A stretch of 8,802 nt of DNA from Fidelibacterota bacterium UBA6817 (GCA_002452555.1 DKER01000177.1:1-8802); one strand, 5' to 3'. Positions 1 through 7,252 are shown, counted from the stretch's first letter. The notes: generated by a model from the letters alone, not told the origin. Translations and numbers: made by a program.

Positions 1-2
1 TG

Positions 3-158
3 AAGTTTAACCGGCATGTCCTTATGGACTTTTTTAATCGTCAAACAAATAAAATTTTTCTGATCTATTGTATGAATATCATAGAAATTATGCGAAGGAA
101 ACTGATTTTAACAAATGAGAGAGTTTGTGAACTTGAAATGATGTTGCTTAATAAGTAG
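3..158 (+). CDS. C-terminal end of an unidentified upstream protein (partial)
   Basis: One frame is open from the left edge to a TAG at 156-158, giving 51 codons, and its real start lies outside the window. The peptide mixes a hydrophobic/aromatic stretch with a charged, probably helical end (…LTNERVCELEMMLLNK). The stop lies 10 bases before the next gene, and the AGGA ribosome-binding site of that gene overlaps the TAG, which is what one expects of a real gene in the same operon. I do not recognise the family. An open frame of 51 codons can arise by chance, so the spacing is the main support. Confidence 0.5.
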   Translation, partial: KFNRHVLMDFFNRQTNKIFLIYCMNIIEIMRRKLILTNERVCELEMMLLNK

Positions 159-168
159 GAAAACAACG

Positions 169-1404
169 ATGGATAATCAATTAATTGAAAGAGCTAAACC
201 TGTCCTTGATAAAATCAGTCAGGAAATCCCTCCCTTTTATCAGGGAGCAGAAAGACAGCAGCACATTAATACATTACTGAAAAGCTGTGATATGGACAGA
301 AGAATGATTCTTCGGAATCTTGTTGAAGGATTTCTGGCAGAAATGCAGACTAATGATGCCTCTGATATAGATTTTGGCGGCTATGGTTCAAAAAGCAGCG
401 TTTGGTACCGAGTCCATGGAGAAAAAAAACCATTCCCCAATCTTGGCATGTATTCTTTGACAGAGGCAGATATTCTTATTATGAATTTGCTTATGGAGCA
501 GCAAACTGACAATCTTTTAACGTATCGAAACGTTGATTTCCCCTATATGATAACCCTCAACGGTGAAGATTACCGCTTCAGGGCTGATGTTTATTTTGAC
601 CTGGACCATCTTGCACTGAATATGCGCAAAATCGGCTCTAAAGTCCGGCCGATCACTGATTATAATTTTCACCCGAATGTTTTGAAAGCTCTCAGTCTTA
701 AATATGTAAAACAAGGGTTAATTCTGGTAACCGGTATTACCGGTTCCGGGAAAAGCACGACACTTGATTCCATCATAGATGCAAACAACAGGACGGTTGA
801 CTCATCCATTATCATTATCGGCGGTCCGGTTGAACATGTTCATGAACCCATTCGTTGTGTGGTTAGACACCGGAATGTGGGTACAGATGTGATGACGTTT
901 AAGGATGGCGCAAATCAGGCTTTGAGACAAGATCCGGACATTATTGTTATTGCTGAGATGCGTTATGCAGACACTATTATCACAACATTGGAAATTACTG
1001 ACAGCGGTCATAAAGTCTTTGCAACCCTTCATACATCCTCTGCCGTGGAAAGTGTTAACCGTATTATCGCCGAAGTACCGTCTGAAGAACAAAGCAGGGT
1101 TCGCGACCGGCTTGCCGATGTCCTGACAGTTGTAATTTCGCAAAAACTCCCGAGAACACTGGATAACAAACGGGTCCTTGCCAAAGAAATTATGCTGAGC
1201 ACACCGCCTATCAGGGCAGCTATAAAGAATAATAACCTAGATGAAATTTATCAGATGATCCAACAATCTTCTTCTCTTGGTATGATTACCATGGAACAGG
1301 ATCTTAAACGTCTTTATGACGAAAAGATTATTTCATATGAAGAAGCACTGTCAAATGCCAACAATAAAAAGAGATTTGAAGAAATTGCCCAGTACAGACG
1401 ATAA
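169..1404 (+). CDS. pilT: PilT/PilU-family type IV pilus retraction ATPase with altered Asp box
   Basis: This is a cytoplasmic hexameric ATPase of the PilT/VirB11 group, expected to drive pilus retraction. It has 411 residues, slightly longer than typical PilT because of an N-terminal helical extension of about 60 residues. Visible motifs, in order: the N-domain signature ASDID in place of the usual ASDLH; the Walker A GITGSGKST at 189-197; Walker B DPDIIVIAEMR with Glu263; and the His box with His281 and His288. The C-terminus has the PilT-type stretch QMIQQSSSLGMITMEQDL, and the family AIRNLIRE motif is degenerate (PIRAAIKN, 347-354). The Asp box reads IIGGPVEHVHE, so Gly218-Gly219 replace the usual Glu-Asp while Glu222 is kept. 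PilB-type zinc cysteines are absent. The start is supported by AGGA at 157-160, eight bases upstream. The four-base gap to the next gene places it in the pilus operon. PilU is the main alternative name. Confidence 0.88.
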   Translation: MDNQLIERAKPVLDKISQEIPPFYQGAERQQHINTLLKSCDMDRRMILRNLVEGFLAEMQTNDASDIDFGGYGSKSSVWYRVHGEKKPFPNLGMYSLTEADILIMNLLMEQQTDNLLTYRNVDFPYMITLNGEDYRFRADVYFDLDHLALNMRKIGSKVRPITDYNFHPNVLKALSLKYVKQGLILVTGITGSGKSTTLDSIIDANNRTVDSSIIIIGGPVEHVHEPIRCVVRHRNVGTDVMTFKDGANQALRQDPDIIVIAEMRYADTIITTLEITDSGHKVFATLHTSSAVESVNRIIAEVPSEEQSRVRDRLADVLTVVISQKLPRTLDNKRVLAKEIMLSTPPIRAAIKNNNLDEIYQMIQQSSSLGMITMEQDLKRLYDEKIISYEEALSNANNKKRFEEIAQYRR

Positions 1405-1408
1405 AATA

Positions 1409-3517
1409 ATGTTCAAAGAAAATCATCCCAAACGGTTGCTTTCCCTAAGCTCGGATGGTGATGTTCTATACTCGGTTGTATCCTACCCTTCAGATCATAA
1501 TCTGCTCGTCGGTCCTGCTGAAAAAAAATCACTGCCTGAATCATTATCAGATTATTTTTCAGAGGAAGATCAGGAAAAACCCGAGGAAACACCGGAAGAT
1601 ATTTTTAACCTGGATGAAACTAATCTGACATCAACATTGGATCAATCCCTGTCACAAACTCCTGATGAGGAAACTCCGGATGAAGATGAAAGCAATGAAT
1701 CCATTCTCTTATCCATGTTTGATTCCGTATCCCCTAAGAAAGTCCGGTATACCGTCAATTTGCCGTCACCGCTTACAAATATCATTTCTTTGAGAAACGG
1801 TTATGAAACATTAGGTCGATCAGGAAAAAGGAAAAAAATACAAAAGGATTTGGTCGAAAAACTGAATCAGGACATAAAATCTGATCATTATGATATAATA
1901 CCCGGTGATGAGAACAACTTTTTTGCTTTTACATATTCCGGAGAAATCCCTCTGTTAATGCTGAGTGAAGCGACACAAATTCACCTGAAGAAAAGACATC
2001 ACCTCTCTGCAGTTATTCCCGATGCCATTGCACTGGCCAATCTCGTCCGTTTCAATGATTCCTCCGATGAATCGCTGATTCAGGTCATCGTTCATATTGC
2101 CCTTGAAGAGAGTATGATCATTGTTACCCGAAACGGAAAAATTCTTCAAATGCCTCCGCCTATTCAGCTACCTTTTAATTCCGCGCAATTGCTGAAAACT
2201 ATAAGCGGGAAAATTCTGTATGAGCAAAGTATGAATACCATTCCGGATACATACCGTGTTGTATTAACGGGATTGGCTATTACTCTAAACAGTCAGTCGT
2301 TCTTTCAAAAAGCCCTGGATAATCAAGATGTAGATTATTTCACGCCCAATGAGGAAATGATTTCATGGACAGGCGAGACGGATGCTCACCCGTCGGAATT
2401 TGCCGTATCTCTGGGGTCTGCCGTTACTGTTCATTTCCAGAATACAAAAACCCAATATTCACCTACGCTGATTCCTGAAAATATTCTGAGGAAACAGCAG
2501 GTTTTTAAACTTGCCTGGCACGGCTATTTAATCCTTATTCTCCTTTTTTTAACCCCCATAGTGATTAACAAGCTCTATAATGATAAAGCAAAAGTATTAT
2601 CAGATTATAAAAAAAATAATATTGTGCTTCAAAATTCAGTTAATGAATTATCATGGGTGGAAGACCATCTGGACAGTGTCATGTACCAATACCAGATAAG
2701 CACTAAAAAATTGGAATTGCTGAATACATTATCCGCGGGTTCTAACAAATGGAGTGTAACACTGGATCACTTAAGCAAAGCCATCCCTGCAATTCGGGGA
2801 TACCTGTGGATTACTGAATTTGTTTCAACCGGAGACGGTTTCCAGATAAGCGGAGTAAGTATCTATCGAAACAGGCCTTCACGTCTTGCTGCACAATTTC
2901 CGGAAGCAAGCGTCTTGTATATAATTCCGGCACAAATTCGGGGAAAAACAGTCTATCAGTTTAAACTGGATGTTACAAAAATTACTGACACTCCGACAAT
3001 TTTTGATCCGGTTATAAAAATTCCGGAAGAAAAAAAAGTTGATAAAATTCCTGATGAAATACTCCGGCCGGTCAATGAAACAGAAGCAGAGAATATTGAT
3101 ATTGCTGAGATAATAAACAGTGATGATGAAGAAATGTGGGATTTGTTTTTTGAAGGGCAGGAATTGTTTAACAAGACGAATTATTTTAATGCAGCTAAAA
3201 ATTTTCATGAAATTATGGGTAATAAACATGCCGATAAAAATCTTTTGATCAAATCGGCTTTTCTGTTGGGGAAATGCTGTTATTATATGTATAAACCATC
3301 CGAGGCGATAAATTTGTTTACGACAATTTTACGGGAAAGCCCGGAGAATGATGACAGATATGAAATCTTGCTTTATCTTGGAAAGTCTTATACAATGAAT
3401 AAAGAGAATAATGATGCCCGGTTAATTTTTCAGGATCTTATAATTGAGAGTCCCGATAGCCCTGCAGGACGGGAAGCGTCTGAACTGATGAAACGATTGT
3501 ATGAGGAAAAACCATGA
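1409..3517 (+). CDS. PilM-PilN (GspL-like) fusion with C-terminal TPR domain
   Basis: Protein of 702 residues. Residues 9-37 look like the first strands of an actin-like fold, followed by an acidic Glu/Asp/Pro-rich stretch (about 40-108). Residues 112-345 resemble PilM: the order of elements matches, with AIALANLV near the middle, VVLTGLAI where PilM has a GGG motif, and a closing FAVSLGSAV. The nucleotide-binding glycines look degenerate. A single membrane segment (371-386) leads to a coiled coil and a PilN-like periplasmic domain (388-525, LDHLSKAIPAIRGYLWITEF). After a charged linker, residues 574-700 form TPR-like helices. Joining PilM to the cytoplasmic end of PilN is also the layout of T2SS GspL. 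In T4P, PilM-PilN-PilO-PilP link the motor to the secretin. I chose the ATG at 1409, four bases after the pilT stop. An upstream ATG at 1316 would run inside pilT and adds no recognisable sequence. No strong ribosome-binding site is visible, which suggests coupling. The domain calls are by eye. Confidence 0.75.
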   Translation: MFKENHPKRLLSLSSDGDVLYSVVSYPSDHNLLVGPAEKKSLPESLSDYFSEEDQEKPEETPEDIFNLDETNLTSTLDQSLSQTPDEETPDEDESNESILLSMFDSVSPKKVRYTVNLPSPLTNIISLRNGYETLGRSGKRKKIQKDLVEKLNQDIKSDHYDIIPGDENNFFAFTYSGEIPLLMLSEATQIHLKKRHHLSAVIPDAIALANLVRFNDSSDESLIQVIVHIALEESMIIVTRNGKILQMPPPIQLPFNSAQLLKTISGKILYEQSMNTIPDTYRVVLTGLAITLNSQSFFQKALDNQDVDYFTPNEEMISWTGETDAHPSEFAVSLGSAVTVHFQNTKTQYSPTLIPENILRKQQVFKLAWHGYLILILLFLTPIVINKLYNDKAKVLSDYKKNNIVLQNSVNELSWVEDHLDSVMYQYQISTKKLELLNTLSAGSNKWSVTLDHLSKAIPAIRGYLWITEFVSTGDGFQISGVSIYRNRPSRLAAQFPEASVLYIIPAQIRGKTVYQFKLDVTKITDTPTIFDPVIKIPEEKKVDKIPDEILRPVNETEAENIDIAEIINSDDEEMWDLFFEGQELFNKTNYFNAAKNFHEIMGNKHADKNLLIKSAFLLGKCCYYMYKPSEAINLFTTILRESPENDDRYEILLYLGKSYTMNKENNDARLIFQDLIIESPDSPAGREASELMKRLYEEKP

Positions 3518-4410
3518 TTTATGAAATACGAAACAGTCTGATCCTTCTTATTACTTTTATCCTTATCAATGTGAGCGGATTCTTTCTCCTGAATCAAAAA
3601 TTTGACAGAAATATTCCTCAACTTAAAGAAACGTTGAAGATGAATCAGGAAAAGCTGCAAAAGCTCCAGCAGTCTCTGGCTGATCTGTATTATTATGAAA
3701 AACAACTGGTAGAGATAAATATGAAACTTGTGTTTTACCCCAAAATAATTCTACCGGAACAGACAATTCATCAGACATACCGCTATCTGGAACAGATTGA
3801 TCAATACGGGCCGTTTTTTAATTTCCGGTTTTCTCTTTTGGGTGTTGAAAGTGCGAATGATGTTATTACAGCGGGGTATTCTTTGGCAGGTGAAGGAAAT
3901 TATGCGAAGATTTCAGGATTTATCAACCGTATGGAATATGGCGACCCCCTGTACAAAATTCAGTCCCTGAGTATAAAAAAAACCGTGAAAAAAACGCCGG
4001 GCCAGATTATATCTGATGATCTTGAAGTAAATATTCGGTTTAACGGCATCTTCTTTTCAAAAGAAGATAAAGATTTAAGAATAAAATCACGGTTTTATAA
4101 TACGATACCCGATCGAAAAGGGAAAATATTCGATCCCTTCAAACCCCTTATTCTGGATGCAGTTCCTCCCAATACACAAAACTTGCCGGAAATTGAAACA
4201 GCCCAGCTAATTGCCCTGACAGATAAAACTGCCCATATTCAAGACAAATACGGTAAAATAATTGAAATGAAAAAAGGTCATAAAGTTTACCTGGGACAAT
4301 TGTCACAAATAGATTTAAAAAGAGGACAGGTTACGTTTATTATGGATCGGGGCGGAATTCCCGATAAGGTTGTTTTGTCTCTGAATCCAACCGGGAGAGA
4401 AAAAAAATGA
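3514..4410 (+). CDS. pilO: PilO-like alignment protein with fused PilP-like C-terminal domain
   Basis: Protein of 298 residues, longer than a typical PilO (about 200). A short cytoplasmic N-terminus precedes one membrane helix (about 8-26), a coiled coil (about 30-72) and an alpha/beta periplasmic domain (about 73-185) as in PilO/GspM. From residue 203 a second domain begins with DPF (207-209), the motif that opens the folded part of PilP. It is followed by a small beta domain (AQLIALTDKTAHIQDKYGK, then a Gly-turn-rich stretch) as in PilP/GspC. No separate pilP with a lipoprotein signal follows, and the next gene is the secretin. PilP normally bridges PilN/PilO and PilQ, so the fusion keeps it in the right compartment. 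The ATG overlaps the previous stop as ATGA and has GAGGA six bases upstream (3503-3507). The PilO part is fairly secure and the PilP part less so. Confidence 0.72.
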   Translation: MIYEIRNSLILLITFILINVSGFFLLNQKFDRNIPQLKETLKMNQEKLQKLQQSLADLYYYEKQLVEINMKLVFYPKIILPEQTIHQTYRYLEQIDQYGPFFNFRFSLLGVESANDVITAGYSLAGEGNYAKISGFINRMEYGDPLYKIQSLSIKKTVKKTPGQIISDDLEVNIRFNGIFFSKEDKDLRIKSRFYNTIPDRKGKIFDPFKPLILDAVPPNTQNLPEIETAQLIALTDKTAHIQDKYGKIIEMKKGHKVYLGQLSQIDLKRGQVTFIMDRGGIPDKVVLSLNPTGREKK

Positions 4411-5618
4411 GCATAAGACTTTTTTTATCAGCAATATTGACGATTTTCATCTGTATGATTCTGATTTTGACCCCTTTACCGTTGAATGCACAACGGCTTC
4501 CTGTCCCTGAAACGGTTAGCAGAGACCAGATGGTATCGTTCTCCGCAACGGCAGATTTTGGGTATGTAATCCAAATCCTCAGCAATATGGCCATGAAATT
4601 TGAAAATAAGATGATCATCGATCCAACAAACCAGACAGGCATGATTAACGTAGAAATACCCCCCATGTATTGGCTTAAAGCATTGGAAATTATAGTGAAT
4701 GAATTTGGACTGGAATATGCGGATAAAGGAAGGTATATAGAAATCATCCGGTCGGAACAAGCATCGGCAGACCAGATTGTTACAACAGCGGCGCCTGCCA
4801 GGCAATTAAAAGACGGGGACATAACAAAATTCACCCGGGATATTGAAATATCTGCCATCTTTTTTCAGGGCGACCAGCGGGATCTGGCTGAAAGCGGCAT
4901 TGATTGGAGTGTCCTTGCAGATTTTGGAAATCTGAATATTTTTTCACTGGGAGGAAGTTCTGTTTCCCAACAATTCTTTTCCGTAGCATCCAGTTTTACA
5001 GATAATAAACACAATATTACGCTTTCCGGCCTTTTCAATACTTTTGAGGCCATGAATCTTGGTGAAGTTATTGCCCGGCCAACGATTATGGTTATGGACG
5101 GCACTGCAGGAATAATAAACGTAGGACAAAGCTATTCTATTAAACAAAAGGATTTTGCGGGAAATACGACTGATAAATTTTTTGATGTTGGAACAATTTT
5201 ACAGGTTACGCCTAAAGTTATAGAAGATGAGGGCTTAACATTTATCCATCTGAAAATTCATGCCGAAAGAAGCTCGGCAGCCCCGGACCCGGTCAGCACC
5301 CGTATTGATAAACAGGTCGCAACAACTGATGTTCTTCTGGTTAATGGAGAACAAACCTACATCGCCGGCTTATATGCCGATGAAAAAGTTGTGGTCCGTA
5401 AAGGAATACCCGTCCTGAAAGATTTGCCGTGGTGGGTTTTAGGCCTCCGCTATCTTACCGGTTTTAATTCTGAGGACAGAATAAAAAAAGAGCTGATCAT
5501 CGTTATAAAAGCTGAACTGATGCCTACACTTGAAGAACGCATGAAAATGAAAGCACTAAACCTTGAGGAAGCGTTGGAAAAACAGGAAATATCACTTCCT
5601 GACAGAAAGAAAAAATAA
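4407..5618 (+). CDS. pilQ: PilQ/GspD-family secretin, short form
   Basis: Outer-membrane secretin, the pore for a pilus or secreted substrate. A signal peptide spans residues 1-28 (cleavage after LNA). One N-terminal secretin domain (about 42-114, containing IIDPTNQTGMINVEI and WLKALEIIVNEFGLEY) precedes the pore domain (about 140-373). The pore domain shows GEVIARPTIMVMDG, DVGTILQVTPKV (260-271), a Ser/Thr-rich stretch ending TDVLLVNGEQTYIAGLY, and the terminal ELIIVIKAEL strand. The canonical LGDIPxxGxLF lip motif reads LKDLPWWVLGLRYL (337-350). At 403 residues it is much shorter than typical PilQ (often 600-800), lacking AMIN and additional N domains. A charged helix (371-403) ends the protein. 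The ATG overlaps the previous gene as ATGA, with GGGAG nine bases upstream. The context with PilT and PilM-O domains favours T4P over T2SS. Confidence 0.88.
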   Translation: MSIRLFLSAILTIFICMILILTPLPLNAQRLPVPETVSRDQMVSFSATADFGYVIQILSNMAMKFENKMIIDPTNQTGMINVEIPPMYWLKALEIIVNEFGLEYADKGRYIEIIRSEQASADQIVTTAAPARQLKDGDITKFTRDIEISAIFFQGDQRDLAESGIDWSVLADFGNLNIFSLGGSSVSQQFFSVASSFTDNKHNITLSGLFNTFEAMNLGEVIARPTIMVMDGTAGIINVGQSYSIKQKDFAGNTTDKFFDVGTILQVTPKVIEDEGLTFIHLKIHAERSSAAPDPVSTRIDKQVATTDVLLVNGEQTYIAGLYADEKVVVRKGIPVLKDLPWWVLGLRYLTGFNSEDRIKKELIIVIKAELMPTLEERMKMKALNLEEALEKQEISLPDRKKK

Positions 5619-5619
5619 A

Positions 5620-6663
5620 TTAATCCCACCAGAGAATCTGGCTGATGACACGGGGACTTCTCCCGGCTTCTGAAAAATGATCCGTCAGCATCTCGATTGC
5701 TTCGTTACTATAATAGAACTGGTCGGTTCCTTTAATGGAAATGTTAACGATCGGTGCGCTTACCACTAAAGCGCCGTGAATTGTTGAGTTTCCAAGGCTG
5801 GAAACATCAGCTGATTCTTCACCGGAGATTAGAACAAGTCCATACCATTTCACGCGTCCCTTGAATGTAAGATTCTCAGCAATCAAAACACCATATCCGG
5901 TTATGTTTCCGGTAAAGGTGCAACCGCCATTGATATATACGACAACCGGCGATTCTACACTTCCAAGGACCTGATTCCCAATTGAATTGCATGAAGACAG
6001 ATTATAATCCGCTATACTGATGTATGCATTGATCAGAGCATCCAAATCTTCCTTGGAAACATCATCAAAAACTGCAATGCTGGGAGTGGATCCCTCACCT
6101 TGAATTTTGGTTGTTCCGGCATACTGCTCAGAAAGATTCGTGCTGTCGCTTTCTTCCGATACAGTAACGCCAGGGAGATCCCCGGACGTTCCGGTTGTCC
6201 CGTCAATATTTGTGTCCTGTCCATAAATTCTGGCATTTCCAATTATATCCAGGAGAACAGTATTCGCTATGGCACCAACCGTTGCCGGTATTTCCGGAAC
6301 CAGTAAGATGCGGCTGTTAAGTGTAACTTTACCGGTATAGGAAACATCTCCTGCATAAGCTGTTATATCGAATTGAAGTTCTGAGAACCGGGTTAAAGAA
6401 TCATAGGAAAGCGTTGTTATGGTGCCTGTAAAAGTGCCTTGATCCGAAACTGCCTGCATGAGGGTGGTATCGGATATTCCGGTATGTGAGTGTTTAGAAA
6501 TCAGATAATCCATTGCACTAAGGCCGATCTGCCGGGCAATAATATTTTCAGTATATTGGACAGAATTCTCATTTGCCCGTTCTGAGATACGGTTCATTTG
6601 AGTAATAACACCTGAAAAAATAACGATAAAGCCTAATACAATTATTAATGTTGACCGGCCCAT
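5620..6663 (-). CDS. PilX-like membrane-anchored minor pilin candidate
   Basis: Protein of 347 residues with one N-terminal hydrophobic helix (about 4-22, LIIVLGFIVIFSGVIT) running into an amphipathic helix (RISERANENSVQYTENI), the shape of a type IV pilin N-terminus. The body is beta-rich. Its second half holds turns such as YINGGCTFTGNITGYGVLI followed by a GRVKWYGLVLISG strand, which resembles the C-terminal domain of PilX-type pilus assembly proteins. Cys225 and Cys248 could form a disulfide. It starts MGRSTLII; if Gly2 were a prepilin cleavage site, the +5 residue would be Ile and not the usual Glu, as in GspK-like tip pilins. The start has AAGGA about 13 bases upstream, rather far. It lies 31 bases after the secreted-protein gene on the same strand, probably co-transcribed, and its stop is one base from that of the secretin gene on the other strand. 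Confidence 0.6.
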   Translation of the reverse strand: MGRSTLIIVLGFIVIFSGVITQMNRISERANENSVQYTENIIARQIGLSAMDYLISKHSHTGISDTTLMQAVSDQGTFTGTITTLSYDSLTRFSELQFDITAYAGDVSYTGKVTLNSRILLVPEIPATVGAIANTVLLDIIGNARIYGQDTNIDGTTGTSGDLPGVTVSEESDSTNLSEQYAGTTKIQGEGSTPSIAVFDDVSKEDLDALINAYISIADYNLSSCNSIGNQVLGSVESPVVVYINGGCTFTGNITGYGVLIAENLTFKGRVKWYGLVLISGEESADVSSLGNSTIHGALVVSAPIVNISIKGTDQFYYSNEAIEMLTDHFSEAGRSPRVISQILWWD

Positions 6664-6694
6664 AGATTATCAGGTTTCCTTAAAGAAAAAATTT

Positions 6695-7207
6695 TCAGCG
6701 GTTGGTGCCAATAAGCTTGATATTGTCAATAGCAAAAGCTCCCGGATATTCCGTACTGGAACGAACGGCTATTTTCATTCGTAATTTTAGATTTCTAACA
6801 AACCCTGCATAACCTGTCAAATCTCCATACACTTCGGTCCATGTATTTTGGCCTTCATGTTTCACAAACAGCAATACAGTCCCGGCTACCCATGATTCGT
6901 CATTAGGCAGATAATCCTGAGTTGTGAAATAAAAATATACCGAATCATACGGGCTTAAATCAAACTCGGAAATGATATCAAGTATTGTTGTATCCGGTCT
7001 TGCCTTGGGCTTGTAGCTGTCATCAAAATCAAACAGAAATTTTAATGAAGAATCAGTCGGAACATATGTAATTCGTCCGTCAACAACCCATTGGGCAGGA
7101 TTGTTGCTGAAAAAAATTACGGTTTCTCCAATATTCTGTGCGTTTAACGATGAAACAATCACTGCAAGAAAAACCAAAAACCGAAATAAATATAGATAAC
7201 TTTTCAT
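6695..7207 (-). CDS. Secreted small beta-sandwich protein, function unknown
   Basis: Protein of 170 residues with a Sec signal peptide: Lys near the start, a hydrophobic core LYLFRFLVFLAVIVSS and a cleavage site after LNA. The mature part is rich in short beta strands and aromatic residues (DSVYFYFTTQDYLPNDESW, WTEVYGDLTGYAGF). It ends FAIDNIKLIG, a closing strand seen in jelly-roll adhesion and carbohydrate-binding modules. I cannot assign a family. A second ATG one codon upstream (7208-7210) would add one Met, but the GAGG of the ribosome-binding site lies only three bases from that one and six from the chosen start. It precedes the PilX-like gene and probably shares its transcript, so a link to the pilus or cell surface is possible but unproven. 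Confidence 0.7.
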   Translation of the reverse strand: MKSYLYLFRFLVFLAVIVSSLNAQNIGETVIFFSNNPAQWVVDGRITYVPTDSSLKFLFDFDDSYKPKARPDTTILDIISEFDLSPYDSVYFYFTTQDYLPNDESWVAGTVLLFVKHEGQNTWTEVYGDLTGYAGFVRNLKLRMKIAVRSSTEYPGAFAIDNIKLIGTNR

Positions 7208-7211
7208 CATC

Positions 7212-7217
7212 CACCTC
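7212..7217 (-). promoter_or_regulatory. Ribosome-binding site deciding the start of the secreted-protein gene
   Basis: On the - strand GAGGTG lies directly before two consecutive ATG codons. The first ATG leaves about one base after GAGGTG and the second leaves four, so the second (7207) is the better-spaced start. Confidence 0.5.
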
Positions 7218-7230
7218 TCAGCATTTTTGT

Positions 7231-7238
7231 AAACGTTT
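7231..7238. promoter_or_regulatory. Palindrome AAACGTTT, possible operator
   Basis: A perfect 8-bp palindrome with a central CG. With flanks it reads TGTAAACGTTTTAT, close on one side to the TGTAAACGTTTACA type of site bound by LacI-family regulators. It lies about 20 bases upstream of the secreted-protein start, between its candidate promoter and the gene, where a repressor would act. An 8-bp palindrome in AT-rich DNA can be chance. Confidence 0.22.
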
Positions 7239-7252
7239 TATTAGTCTGTAAG

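Noticed and set aside
802..1143. 113-codon open frame on the - strand inside pilT
   Set aside because: It is antisense to the most conserved part of the ATPase and has no family features.
1316..1408. Upstream extension of the PilM-PilN-like gene by 31 codons from an ATG inside pilT
   Set aside because: It would overlap the pilT end by 89 bases, encodes no PilM-like sequence, and the ATG at 1409 fits the operon spacing.
4399..4410. A8 run at the PilO-PilP/secretin overlap as a slippage site fusing the two proteins
   Set aside because: The secretin begins with its own signal peptide and ribosome-binding site, so separate translation is the simpler reading; no stimulatory structure is evident.
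4340..4858. 172-codon open frame on the - strand across the PilO-PilP/secretin junction
   Set aside because: It lies opposite two well-supported genes, shows no recognisable domain, and has no operon partner; it is a mirror of their codon pattern.
5600..5660. Shared bidirectional terminator between the convergent genes
   Set aside because: No GC-rich hairpin with a T run is visible around the stop codons.
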